A DNA stretch of 64,000 nucleotides, taken from positions 49,554,237 through 49,618,236 of the forward strand of contig JAPXFY010000018.1 of NCBI GenBank assembly GCA_030674185.1. The letters run 5' to 3'. The translations under genes and the position numbers were made by a program. The notes below the pieces were generated by a model. The model was not told the origin of the DNA. It saw only the letters and a program-made list of their open reading frames with translations, and ran no database searches. Below, piece by piece: positions 37,871 to 50,532 of the stretch (within the stretch, counting starts at the first letter, position 1; the number at the start of each line of letters is the position of its first letter). The DNA comes from Monoplex corrugatus (taxonomy: Eukaryota > Mollusca > Gastropoda > Littorinimorpha > Ranellidae).

Positions 37871-38549
37871 TTACTAGCTATGTGAATGTGTCATGTGTTG
37901 TGTGCATTAGTCCATGTGTCATCTATTGAGTGCATTTGTCCAATCTATGTTCTGTGTGTAAACTATACAGCTGAATGACCAATCAAACTCACTCTCTCTG
38001 TCTCTCTCTCTCACCCATCCATTCCAACTTACATAACTGACCTTAAAATGTGACTACAGGTGACAGTAGCCTGTCAAGACTACAGAATGTGTGGCAAGTT
38101 TTAAAAACAGAAATGTGTTCAGTTGTGTTTCCATACTTTACCAAATCTCTCTCTTAACCCTTTCAGTGCCAACATATAAAGTTACTTCCCCTGTGCCAAG
38201 GAATTTTGAACTGTTTGAGTTATAGAACTTTTTTTGTTGTTTTTTTTTTTGCTCAGTAAACCTCTTTCAAGTTAACCACTAGCCTGTCGGGGAACGGAGA
38301 TTTCCGTTCTGCGCGTATGGTCTAAAAAGTGCCCCGGGACGGCAATTGCCGTTCGCGTCATCAGTGGAATTTTCCTATCTCCACATTAACAGTGAGGAAT
38401 CTCAACACACCAATCAGAAAGCTTGATGTGTCTACATTAAACATTCATAAGCTGCGATCTCCAATCACAAAGCGTAGTGGTCAGTTTATGACCTTTATAT
38501 CACACACCCCTACTCGCCTTGCACACACTTGCGAGCAGTCGAAGCGAAA

Positions 38550-39029
38550 ATGGCAGACGAAGCACAGCCAGGTCCGAGCGGTGTCAAAAGACAACGCAAA
38601 ATCAAGGATTTTGGAGATTATGTGACATCGAATGTCGAAGAAGTTCTTCAGCTTATGGAAGATGAGGATTTTAGTGCATACTGTGAAGAAAACGTGTCAG
38701 ACGACTCGTTTGATGAAGAAGAAGGTGGGGACACTGACGTGTCGAGAACTGGGCGTGATGTAGGCCTAGACATTGTGCGTGTGAGCCGTGAGGATGTAAA
38801 CAGACAGGAGAGAGCTGAGCTGGAGGCAGAATACGGCAGCCTAGCAGACCCAGATTTTGTGCCAGGCGAAGAACAGTCGAGCGGTTCCACCACGGAGGTG
38901 AAAAGTGAGAGGGAGGTGTCGTCGCAACCGTCGACATCGTTTAGCACACTGACTGTGCCAACGAGTCAGGAACGTGTTGCTCGCGGCAGGCCTCGCACAT
39001 GTAGAGCGAAAGGAGAGGAACTGGTGGAG
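38550..39029 (+). CDS. piggyBac-1 transposase, N-terminal exon
   Basis: 160 codons from ATG 38550: MADEAQPGPSGVKRQRKIKD, an acidic Ser/Asp/Glu-rich stretch typical of PGBD N termini (EDEDFSAYCEENVSDDSFDE), then basic GRPRTCRAKGEELVE. The frame runs 7 codons past the GTAAGA at 39030 to a stop. I take GTAAGA as a donor, because the catalytic core continues downstream of about 700 bases of simple repeat. A pGPSG-type N terminus is common in invertebrate piggyBac proteins. Confidence 0.7.
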
Positions 39030-39728
<699 letters not shown>

Positions 39729-41126
39729 CAGAGGGAGAGGCAGGGGGAGAGGCAGAGGGAGAGGCCGAGGAACAGGAGTTGGCGGGGACGAGGGAGAGGT
39801 GTGGTGCTCGATCATCCTCTTTTAACACCCAACATGACTCAACCTGACATACCTGACTTCACTGGACAACCTGGCCTGAAGATACCAGCTGCAGGGAAAA
39901 AACCTGTAGATTACTACCAGCTTTTCTTGACTGACGAGCTCATTGACCACTTCATTGCTGAAACTAATCTCAATGCGCAGCAGGTTTTAGCAGTGTCCCA
40001 ACCACAAAAGCGTTTTTCTAGATTGCAAAATTGGAAGGATGTTGACCGTGCAGAAATGCACAAATTTTTTGGCCTTACATTGCTGACAGGCATTGTCAGC
40101 AAACCATCTATTGAATCATACTGGTCAACCTTGCCCATCCTCTACACGGCAGTATTTCCCCAAATTATGTCGCGGAATCGTTTCCAAGCTTTGCTACGTT
40201 TCTGGCATTGTAATGACAACAGCAAGGAACCAGCTCATAATGACCCGGACAGAGACAGACTATACAAAATCAGGCCTTTGGTCACACATTTACAAGATAA
40301 ATTCCAGTCTATCTACACTCCGGACAAATTCATTGCGATTGATGAGTCCTTGCTGTTGTGGAAAGGGCAGCTTGTGTTCAGGCAGTACATTCCCCTGAAA
40401 CGAGCCAGGTTTGGAATCAAATTGTTCAATGTATGTGAAGATTCCGGCTACACATACAAATTTCACATATATACAGGGAAAGAAGACCCTGGATTTCAAA
40501 TTCAGCAGCACATTCCAGCAGATGCTGCCCATATGTCAACAACAGAAAAAATTGTTGTTTTTATGACTGGTAGTCTTTTGGACAAAGGATACCACTTGTT
40601 CATGGACAATTGGTATTCTGGCTCAAAATTGTACCAGTATATGAGAGGTAGAAACACGTTGTGCTGTGGGACAATGCGTGAAAACTGTGCACCAGCTGAA
40701 GTGCGGGAACTGCAAGTCAGTCAACAAGACCCGGTAAAATCTCTCAGGTTGGGATCACTTCTTTTTGTAAAATACCAATCCAGCAAGGTAGTGTACATGA
40801 TAACTACCATGCACAATGAAGCCATGCAGCAGGTGGTTCGAAGAGGTGGGCAGCGGGTTTCTAAACCCACCTGTGTGGCTGCGTACAACTCAAAAATGGG
40901 CGCAGTCGACAAGGCAGACCAGATGCTGCAACCATACGACGCGACACGTAAAACCACCAGGTGGTACAAGAAAGTCATGATCCACCTCCTTCAGGTTGCC
41001 CTGCTGAATGCCTACCAAGTGTTCAGGAAGGACAGGCAAAGCAGCATGGACTTCCTCATCTTTCAGTGTGAAGTCATCAGTGAGTTACTTTACACTGAAA
41101 CCCGGCGCCACAACCGGACCTAGTCA
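39729..41126 (+). pseudogene. piggyBac-1 transposase, catalytic core (C terminus out of frame)
   Basis: An Arg/Gly-rich start is followed by PDIPDFTGQPGLKI and DYYQLFLTDELIDHFIAETN, the standard piggyBac core entry. The three catalytic Asp residues are present: IDESLL (Asp codon 40341), FMDNWYSG (40605) and GAVDKADQM (40908). The frame stops at 41121-41126 with ETRRHNRT. The expected Cys-rich domain follows in another frame at 41105-41293, so a 1-2 base indel near 41100 has broken the protein. Activity is unlikely unless this is an assembly error. Confidence 0.88.
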
Positions 41127-41293
41127 GCTTCTCAGAGGCTGTAGGAAAGCGGTCCTCAGGCAGGAAGTGCAAAGTCTGCACAAAACAGGGCAGGAGGAAG
41201 GAGAGCAGCTACTTGTGTGGACAGTGCCCTTCAAAGCCGGCCCTGTGCATCACGCCATGTTTTCAGGTGTACCACACCAAGAAGAACTTTTAG
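41105..41293 (+). pseudogene. piggyBac-1 Cys-rich C-terminal domain in shifted frame
   Basis: Reads APQPDLVSFSEAVGKRSS, GRKCKVCTKQGRRKESSYLC, GQCPSKPALCITPC and FQVYHTKKNF, then TAG. The Cys-x2-Cys...Cys-x2-Cys...Cys-x4-Cys...His pattern is the zinc-binding tail of piggyBac transposases, which binds the element ends. It overlaps the end of the core frame by about 20 bases. Confidence 0.85.
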
Positions 41294-41863
41294 GTGATGA
41301 CAGCTGCCTACTGATGTATATTTTGTGTGTGTATGTGTGTGTGTGTATTTCCAGTGTAATTTTGTTTTACAAAGAATGTAGAACTTTGCAAAAAGAGGCC
41401 AAGAAATGATTGTGTAAAGACAAGATTCTGTGTTGAAGGCAACCAAAAAATGTGTGAAAATGTGACCAGTTACATCATCAGCATTTACAGTTTGTAGAAA
41501 TGTTTGCACACCTGATGGACTCACAAGGTAAAAAAATGCATGTTTCTTCTTGGTTCAGATATTTTTTCAAAATTCTTTGCATGAACTTCATGTTTACCAT
41601 GACATGTATAGATAATTTTTATGTAAAAATATTTACATCAATTTCATTCCCTATGCATCACCAGCAGAAGAAATAAATTCTTCTGAAAATGTCATGAGTG
41701 GATAGTGTGTTCATTTTCCTTTCAGAAAAGTATAGGTTATATGTACTTTCTTTCAGTGGTTTGGATGCTAGAATTTTTTGTTAATTATGACCCTTCATGG
41801 CCCGTAACCCCTTGGCAAATGGTTGCGCCTGAGCATAAAAAGGTGTGGCAGTGAAAGAGTTAA

Positions 41864-43219
<1,356 letters not shown>

Positions 43220-43920
43220 TCACAAAGGGGCAGCCTCACCATTCTGATGACCAACAGTAGAGAAGGGAGCCATTGAAGAGACCACAATAACGCCATCTGC
43301 AGTCGAGTGGTTAGAATTGGCTAGTGGTGTGGGCGGCTTTGGAAACAGGACTTTACTGACCTTCACCTCCTGAACAGACTCCTCTTCCACAATGTGGTGT
43401 TCCATGTCCATCACTCCACTTTCGTCTTCTTCTCCACTGTCCTCCATCAACAACACCTCCTCCCCCTCCACCACCCCTTCTCCATCCAGCAGCACCACAA
43501 TCTCTGATTCCCCTTCACTCTTCTTTCCCCCATCCATCCCTTCCCCTAATCCTGCTTCCACCACTTCCTCTTCTCCACCCCCTTCTTCTCCAACCACCAC
43601 GTTCACAATGCTGTCTTCCAATTCCACTCCTGCCTCTTCCACCTCCTGTTTTATCACTGTTTGTTCCACCTGAGCGGCAGGAACCCTCATGTTTGGAGAG
43701 TGGCCGTTCATTTTGTGACAATTGTTTGGTGTGTTGGCGCTGTCTTTACCGAGTGGCTCCTGCTTGATCTTGATGTCTTGTGGTGCGGGGAAGGAAGAAG
43801 AATGAGCCTGGCAGTTGAAGCAGACATACTCCTCTTCCTCGCTGACTTCCCCCAGACCCACACACAGCAAGTGGAACCACAGAAAACAGGCGTCACACTG
43901 CACCCAGTTAACTTTTTCCC
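43220..43920 (-). CDS. KDM5: KDM5 terminal exon: PHD3 and acidic tail
   Basis: With the previous exon it forms PHD3: CSATKCLRPIG | EKVNWVQCDACFLWFHLLC ... YVCFNC. The two Trp of the H3K4me3-binding cage known from KDM5A are present. The Cys pair is C-D-A-C rather than C-D-G-G-C, one residue shorter. After PHD3 comes an unusually long tail of about 185 residues, very rich in Glu, Gly and Val, with two likely SUMOylation words (IKQEP and IKQEV). It ends in HQNGEAAPL and TGA at 43222-43220. Acceptor (- strand) GGTTGCAG before 43920. Confidence 0.93.
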
Positions 43921-44976
43921 CTGCAACCAACATCCCGACATCAGCAACAACTTCCCACGCTGATTTCTCATTTCACTACAATATCTGCTGGTTACAATTA
44001 TATACCTACTTCCAAACATGTTGTTCACAATTACTTTTTGACTTCCTAGCAATCTGTTGTTAGCAGCAGACCCATGCAATGAAATGTCTGGACTTGCTTC
44101 AAATCATTTTGGTGTCAAATGAACATTACTCTTACAAAATGCTAGAAGTGCCACATTTGTCATCACATTCAAAATTGCATCATATGTACTACTCACTCAC
44201 TATATCACTATCACAAACATCCCAAGTCATCATCATAGCCTATCACAACAGCTGATCACATACATCTCTACAACATTATTACATAAAAACTGGTCACCAC
44301 TACTTACCACAATCAATCATTACATCTCAGACTATCCACAAGAACAATTAGTAACCATAAAGCAACATCTTTCTGTACGACAACAAGAAAAGAGCCCAAT
44401 CTTTCTATGTACCACAAAACAAAACAAAAACACTTACAATCATGTGCACTTGCTAGGTTACTAAAACTCTTGGTATGTACATTTACACCAACTTACTGTT
44501 TGCATCAACAAAAAGCAAAGTCAGAACAAGATAGAGGCAAACTTTAATGTGGTTTCTAAGAAAAATGTTGAGAGTTCCATGGACAGCAAAGAAAACAAAT
44601 GAGTCTTGAAGGAGGCAGACACAAGAAGAATACTAATGAAGAAGATTAGGAAAAGACAAGCACCATTTATAGGGCATTTTATGAGGCAAGAGAAATTAAG
44701 AGCACAAAGTCACAACAAGAAAACTGGAGGGAAAGAGAGAACCGGTAGACCCAGGCAGAAACTACTAGACACGACTTGTAGAGCAGCTGAGAACAGAGAG
44801 GGTGGGAGATATACTTACAGCGACAAGGCATAGATTCCTATGGTGGGCTATGATAGCCAACGCCATGCGGCAGGGCACATGACAATGACGATGACTGTTT
44901 GCATTGTGCAAAGAGACTTTATTCACCCTTCATGTCCATCTGACAAAACCATTCAAAAAATTAAACACATATTTAC
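43921..44976 (-). other. KDM5 intron with LINE 3' end
   Basis: Contains a 5'-truncated LINE copy at 44519-44897 (opposite strand). The rest is AT-rich without recognised features. Confidence 0.85.
44519..44897 (+). mobile_element. 5'-truncated LINE, 3' end copy
   Basis: Closely matches 57604-57975, the 3' end of the LINE in the large KDM5 intron: AACAAGAT.GAGGC, ATGTTGAGAGTTCCATGGAC, GAAGATTAGGAAAAGACA, GCCAACGCCATGCGGCAGGG. It ends in (ATGACA/GATGAC)-type short repeats, as RTE-like LINE tails do. Relic coding includes IRKRQ.PFIGHFMRQEK. Confidence 0.88.
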
Positions 44977-45186
44977 CAATGGGTCTCAAACACTTGGTGG
45001 CTGAGCAGTCATCAGTATTGTCATCACTGTCCTCATTACTGATGTTTTTCTCCTTCTTCACCTTCACCTTCACCTTCTTCACTTTCTTCTTCTTCTCCTC
45101 TGCTTCTCCATTCCCTCCTTCCAACTTCACTTTTAACTTGTTCTTTTTCTTCAAACTGTTCGCTAGCAGTCTGGCCTTGACTTTGC
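44977..45186 (-). CDS. KDM5: KDM5 exon: Lys-rich linker and start of PHD3
   Basis: Completes a split Gly codon, then KVKARLLANSLKKKNKLKVK, a Lys/Glu-rich stretch (KKVKKVKVKVKKEK), SNEDSDDNTDD and the first PHD3 cysteines CSATKCLRPI. The basic stretch could act in nuclear import or DNA binding (inference). Donor on the - strand GTAAATATG; acceptor TGTGTGCAG. Confidence 0.92.
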
Positions 45187-45960
45187 CTGCACACAATTTC
45201 ATGCACATTCAAAATAAAATGTTGATGCCTATTCACAAGACTCTGCTTATATCAATAAAATAAGATTAAAAGATAAAAATAACACACACACACACACATG
45301 CACGCATGCACACACACACACACAAACACACGAACAACACACACACACACACACACACACAATGAGTGCATACACAACCTTTCATACATTACTTTCTACA
45401 AGGTTCTTACAATAAGGTTTTCATTTTTTTCCCCTGTGAAAAAAACACATCAGAAAGGAATGACCATCTTTTTATGTCATTCAGAAGACTAATCACCAGG
45501 AATATAATGCATCTTAGTTTTACTGATTATCGGCTTATCTCTACTTTGTTTAAAGCCTTGCAATGTACTTGTCCCAGATGGAAAACACTGCAGTCAGTAG
45601 GCAGTCTCTGTTCCATCTGAGTTACTGTCACAACATTCGTCATCCCAACAACTATGACAGCTGTCCAGATAATTACATGTTGTACCATTACATGTCTAGG
45701 CAACAACGAGCAATGATCAGCTCATTTTCTTATCTACGAATAATATATTTTCTGGAAATAGCTAACTAATCACCCAGCAAAGCCATTCAAAGGTAAGCAT
45801 TCTAACTGGCTGACTTGTTGATCCAAAAAAATACAGTAATTCAGATAAAGCCAAGAAATCCTTGTAGACACGTTTTATCCATTCACACAACCTTGTATTC
45901 TGACAATCTCTCCTTTAATAAAGACAAGACTCTATAAACAAAAACTATACAGAGACTCAC
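45187..45960 (-). other. KDM5 intron with (CA)n
   Basis: (CA)n with GCATGCAC and ACGAACAAC breaks at 45283-45361; otherwise nothing recognised. Confidence 0.85.
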
Positions 45961-46297
45961 CAGCTGGCACTTGGAATCCAGTTTTGCTGACTTTGATCTG
46001 GACCTTGTCTTTACGTTTCCATTTTTTCTTGAGAGGCTTTATGTCGACGCCTGGCTCCAGCTTGACCTTCTTCTCCGGCAGCTCCCCTCCACTCACAGGC
46101 AGCACATCTCCCACCACATTCCCATTGATCCCAATCCCATTCTTCTCGTCCACCATCACTTTCTTTCGTTTCAGTTTCTTGGGCTCCACCTTGACCTTTA
46201 CTTTGTTCTTCAGTCCCTCCTTCTTCACACGTTTCACCTTCACTGTCTTCTTTTCTCGCACTTCTTTAATTCCTCCTCCAACCATGCTTTCTGTGTC
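45961..46297 (-). CDS. KDM5: KDM5 exon: Lys-rich region
   Basis: 112 codons plus one base: DTESMVGGGIKEVREKKTVK, repeated KVKV/KKVK blocks, GINGNVVGDVLPVSGGELPE, KKVKLEPGVDIKPLKKKWKR and FQVPAG. It corresponds to the Lys-rich segment between the DETQHIW motif and PHD3 in KDM5A, where sequence is poorly conserved. Acceptor (- strand) TGCTGCCAG, donor GTGAGTCTC. Confidence 0.9.
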
Positions 46298-46506
46298 CTG
46301 GCAGCACACATTACGATCATATTAAATGTGTCAGAACAATTGCAAAACATCTTTAGTTTTACCCATACATATGGCATTTTATTTAAAAGAAGACATATAT
46401 GTTATTGCTCAATGATATTCTAGTCTGCTTGTTATATTAATGGAGACTTACATGTCAAAAATAAAACAGCATGGTGACTAACTGTTAAAACCCTGAAAAG
46501 TCCTGA

Positions 46507-46838
46507 AAAAGGAAATTTTCCTTCTAAAATTACGTTTGATCTAACATGCTTACCGTGGCTCACAAATGCAACTAGCGGCAGCGGTACCGTGGCTCACAAA
46601 TGCAACTAGCGGCAGCGGTTTGCCATTTCTGCCTCGTAACAATAAAGTCCGAAGGGACCGTAACTCTGAGAGTATCCATGTCTTGCACATGCGCATGTGC
46701 TCTTCCTCTTTTCGAGGAAACCAAGACCCTGACTGTGAATGGAAGGAACCAGGAAGGCGGGGAGGACAGGAGGGACTCTGCATGAGCCACGGTAAATATG
46801 TCAGATTAAACGTAATTTTAGAAGGAAAATTTCCTTTT
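46507..46838. mobile_element. 332-bp MITE with ~55-bp inverted ends (element M1)
   Basis: The left end begins aaaaggaaattttccttcta and continues aaattacgttt.atct.aca..ttaccgtggctca. The right end is its reverse complement with few mismatches. Internally the 30-bp phrase accgtggctcacaaatgcaa plus ctagcggcag is directly repeated (about 46553 and 46587). No coding potential. Confidence 0.85.
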
Positions 46839-47738
46839 AATTACACATACTATACTGTGGCTCACAAATAAAAAAAATGAATCGGACAGAGAGGTTGGAG
46901 CGGGGGCAGCAGCTGGCTGCTGGGGAGGAAAGGAGACAACCGGGGCGGATCGATCTGAGCCCGTAAAAGGGGGGTTGTCTCCCTTGGCCTGCCTGGCAAA
47001 CCAGGGGATGTCATGCCTGGCGAACCAGGGGGTGAGCCAGTTTCTGCCAAAGTGCTGGCCTTCCTGCCTCCCGAAGGAGACCCATACCCAAGTCGCCCTT
47101 CAGCCATAGGGGCTGAAACGGTATCAGCAGAACCGGAGTTGAGCTGTACGGGGAGGGCGAGCACAGAATCGACAGAACCGCAGTTAAGTCGATAACCGTG
47201 ATGGGCAGTGTGAAGGCTGCAAAATAACGAAAAGTCAACAGAGCCGCAGCTGAGTTGAGGGCTCGTGGTCACCACAACAGAACTGTAGCTGAGTTGCGAT
47301 GACTTGTCGAGAGAGTGAGAGAGAGAAGACGGAGAAGGGAGAGACAAAGATGAAGAGAGGGTGGGTTCTGGTGCACCAGTCGAACCACCGGTCTGTGGGT
47401 TGGAGAATTCGGCAGACGAAATCTTCTTAACCCTCGCTTTGCCACCTAAACGCTTCACATAAGTTTCTCCCTTAAACAAAAACATACGCAAGACAACAGA
47501 AAACAGCAATGACAATCGATCGATTCCGAGCAAAGTCGATAAATACTTATCTGCTCAGAGCGTACGAGGCGAGCTGGAAGATGGCTGCTGAGAAAAGAGG
47601 AAGAGCACATGCGCATGCGCAAGACATGGATACTCTCAGAGTTAAGGTCCCTTCGGACTTTACTGTTATGAGGCAGAAATGGCAAACCGCTCCCGCTAGT
47701 TGCATTTGTGAGCCACAGTATAGTATGTGTAATTAAAA
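46835..47738. mobile_element. ~904-bp non-autonomous element with 35-bp perfect inverted repeats (element M2)
   Basis: 46835-46869 (ttttaattacacatactata...) is the exact reverse complement of 47704-47738. The sequence just inside the right end, read inward (GCAACTAGCGG.AGCGGTTTGCC, GTCCGAAGGGACC, GAGAGTATCCATGTCTTGC), matches the interior of element M1, so the two are one family. The central ~650 bp (46870-47500) holds no gene I recognise. Confidence 0.88.
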
Positions 47739-47948
47739 TCACATTTCAATACCTAACCATACAGGGATTTCTCTACCACCACGCTAAACCCTGAGTGATG
47801 TTCTTTATTATCATTCTTTTTATAATAATTATCATTATTGTCATTACCATTATCATTAATCATTATTATTATTATCATTATTATCATCACCTCATCACAG
47901 CAATAACCATCTCAAACCACACACAACACCTCCCTACTTTAAAAAAAA

Positions 47949-48042
47949 AAAAGCCCTGGAAAAGAAAATTACATACACATGTCAATGCATTCATGCATAA
48001 GGGTATGCCTCTGGTGTTGACCATTCTGCCCAATTTAGTAGT
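47949..48042. mobile_element. Dispersed repeat family B, partial copy 3
   Basis: aaaattacatacacatgtcaatgcattcat and atgcctctggtgttgacca match 60745-60825. Confidence 0.65.
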
Positions 48043-48219
48043 GGCATTAGTCTACTGAATGAGATGATAAACCAAAGAAGCTGGTAGATAGAGTGGGGGA
48101 TCGAGAAAGAATCAAGATCAATAGGAAATGTCCAAAGAAGCTAGTAAATAGAATAATGGAGTGAGGAGGTGTTGGAAATGTCAAGTTCTGCTGATCTATC
48201 CCCCTGACAAATCACCAAC

Positions 48220-48434
48220 CTGGAAGTCGAGGAAGCGTGGGTCAGCATGTGTATGGCAAGCTTGAAGCAGTTTCCAGATGTGCTGAGTCTCATCCAGTGT
48301 CACCTCCAGTAGGTCCCCTTCCATCATCAGCTCCTCCAGCTGCGCTCGCATCGTGTCCGACATCTCCATCACCGGCCACTCTGACCCACGTGCTATCAGA
48401 GGGCTCTTGCGCGCATGCTTGCGAGGGGAACCAC
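48220..48434 (-). CDS. KDM5: KDM5 exon: EELM..DETQHIW region
   Basis: Completes Ser, then [53 protein letters not shown] and PRFLDFQ. The [25 protein letters not shown] words are nearly invariant in KDM5A/B. Acceptor on the - strand TCTTCAAG, donor GTTGGTG. Confidence 0.95.
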
Positions 48435-48944
48435 CTTGAAGAGAAACACAATTGCAGTGGAAGGTTTGGTTATCAGTTAAATACATTTATGCTTGTTCAA
48501 CTTCTTTGCATATGTAATTATTTCAGAGGCAACTTTCTCAGTAGGAGAATAATTTAAACAAAATCCCAGCGTGACAGTGAAGATTTTTTACACGATTCAT
48601 GTGCTGAAAGATAACATTCATGAAATAACAGTTTGATCAAACAGAGAATAAAAACAGTAGCTTTACAAAACAGCATTATCAGCTCTCTAATTCTGAATAT
48701 CAGATAATAGAGAATTGACACAAAAATACATCAAACATAATTAGCAATTCCCCTTCCTTTTAGATTCTAAAACCAGTTGCTTTAATATATCACAATCATA
48801 GATCATTAGCTTTATTATTCTGAATATCAGATAATAGACAAATGACACAAAAAATACATCAAACATAATCATCAATTCCCCTTCCTTTTAAATTCTCAAA
48901 CCAATATGCTTTAATATATCACAGTCACAGTCATAGTCACTCAC
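48435..48944 (-). other. KDM5 intron with 127-bp tandem duplication
   Basis: The segment starting ttctgaatatcagataatag occurs at 48691 and 48818 (period 127, a few differences). The second copy reaches the splice donor at 48943-48944. Confidence 0.9.
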
Positions 48945-49263
48945 TGGGAGGCATTTTGGAGACTGAGGAGTACGCATGTTCTGAAGACATGCCCAGTGAG
49001 GGCACAACATGTATGTCCACTTCTGCCCCTATATCTTCTGCCAAAGATTCATCATCAGGCCAAGAGTCTGTCCCTGACCGCATCCCCAGGGGTGACAATG
49101 AGACGTCTTCATCATGGGGTGAAGCACTACCATTTGAGGCGGCAGCAGGAGAATGACCAAATGCTGACTGTGTCACTGATGCCAAGTGACCCTGGAGTTC
49201 AGGGTTGGATGCCGCCTTCCGAAGTTCTGCACTGATGATCTTTTCAGTCTTCTCCCGTGCGGC
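48945..49263 (-). CDS. KDM5: KDM5 exon: [13 protein letters not shown] helix and acidic Ser-rich linker
   Basis: [40 protein letters not shown], then an acidic/Ser-rich stretch ([20 protein letters not shown]) and [37 protein letters not shown] and AEHAYSS are shared with KDM5A. Acceptor (- strand) GCTTCTCAG; donor GTGAGTGAC. Confidence 0.95.
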
Positions 49264-49608
49264 CTGAGAAGCAAAAGATTCTATTTTCATGAACACATCA
49301 AACAAAAGCCTAGATATTTCCATCTACGATTTTCTTAACTATCAAGAGTAATCCCCCACCCCTATCCTCCCTCCAAAGTCCTTAGCAACAATTCTCATGT
49401 GTACACCTAATTTAATCAGATTCCATCTGTGAAGACTGAATTACACAAAAATCTCAACGGTGAGAATTACAAAATATGTAAACACTGAGTCATTTTATTA
49501 CATTATTTTGTTGAAACAAAAGTTGCAAAGGTATGAAAGCTACATGCTCAAATCAAAAACAGCTACAATGCCAAAGCAACAACAACAACAACAACAACAC
49601 ACAACCAC

Positions 49609-49677
<69 letters not shown>

Positions 49678-49714
49678 GAGGCAGCACTCACTAATCTAGA
49701 TCTACTTCTGACAT

Positions 49715-49805
<91 letters not shown>

Positions 49806-49808
49806 TAC
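49264..49808 (-). other. KDM5 intron with (CA)n and (CT)n immediately after donor
   Basis: (CA)n at 49603-49674 and (CT)n at 49722-49800. On the transcript strand the (GA)n run starts 7 bases after the donor of the exon ending at 49809. Confidence 0.95.
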
Positions 49809-50128
49809 CTGTTCCTGTCGACGCTGAGACAGCACAGAAAGAGTAGCCAAAGCGTTAGCCAGTTCAGGAGTAGCTAATGTTTGCCGGGCCCGGTCTTGCC
49901 ATGCCATAGCACGTTCTGTCAGACACTGCAGTGCCTCTCCTTCTCCCAGACGCACTGGCAGTTTCTGCAGGGACACCAGCAGAGACAAAATGGTTTCCAG
50001 GCGTGGTCGACGTGACTGCAGGCAGATAGGGCAGAGGAACTTGAAGTCACGTGATGTCTGGAACAGGGGAGGCTGCTGGCCTGGCTTGGCTTTGGCTGCT
50101 GCAGACTTGGGCAGTGGAACGCAAGTGC
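49809..50128 (-). CDS. KDM5: KDM5 exon: end of PHD2 and following helices
   Basis: Completes Gly, then [30 protein letters not shown] (last PHD2 cysteines), [40 protein letters not shown] and [11 protein letters not shown]. It aligns word for word with human KDM5A/B after PHD2. The donor is GTACGG, then GTGAGAGAGAG. An in-frame GTGAGA lies 6 bases beyond GTACGG, so the exact junction could differ by two codons. Confidence 0.95.
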
Positions 50129-50257
50129 CTGTCGAAAAACCATCTTAATATTATCATGAAGGCTACTTTGTGACCTCACCATTAAAAACGACAAAACTAT
50201 CAGTCACCTTCAAGGTCCACTGCATGTTGTGGCAGCAACAACCACTTTAACCCAAAT

Positions 50258-50352
50258 CCGCCGGGAAACACGCGCATGCGTTGATATCCATTACCGCCGG
50301 GAGACGCGCCCATGCGCTTGTAGCCTTTACCGCCGGGAAACCCATTCATGCG
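50258..50352. repeat. Subterminal repeats of piggyBac-2 (3 x 23 bp, 36-bp period)
   Basis: CCGCCGGGAAAC..G..CATGCG begins at 50258, 50294 and 50330, with spacers of 13 bases (ttgatatccatta, cttgtagccttta). By position they are good candidates for transposase-binding sites (inference). Confidence 0.85.
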
Positions 50353-50532
50353 TCTCGCGTCATAGGTCTTTGTGTAACTTAAAATAAACATTACTGGAAA
50401 CGTGGCAGATCTTGCGATCTACGTCACTAATAGTGGGGATCCTAATCTCAATATTGATGACGTTTCGAGTCCAGGAACCAATCGGAAAGCGATGTTTGAA
50501 GCGTTTTTTCTCGGTCATTCGAAGTTGTAAGA

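Larger units (their letters stand above)
25227..38153. other. IQSEC 3' UTR and intergenic region
   Basis: No conserved coding exon recognised. The first kilobase is probably 3' UTR of IQSEC. The region includes a degenerate GATAA-rich repeat (26404-26644), a 36-bp minisatellite (28470-29115), a 41-bp duplication (29561-29642), a reversed SINE (31203-31612), a dispersed repeat (33180-33495) and a 38-bp minisatellite (36484-37870). From 29700 to 36400 the rest is AT-rich sequence without recognisable features. Confidence 0.6.
46298..48219 (-). other. KDM5 intron with two inverted-repeat elements
   Basis: Contains the elements at 46507-46838 and 46835-47738, an ATT-rich stretch (47800-47890) and a partial copy of dispersed repeat B (47949-48042). 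Confidence 0.85.

Noticed and set aside
43392..43673. + strand Ser/Pro/Thr-rich open frame
   Set aside because: It is the antisense shadow of the acidic tail of KDM5, which is in phase with PHD3 on the - strand.
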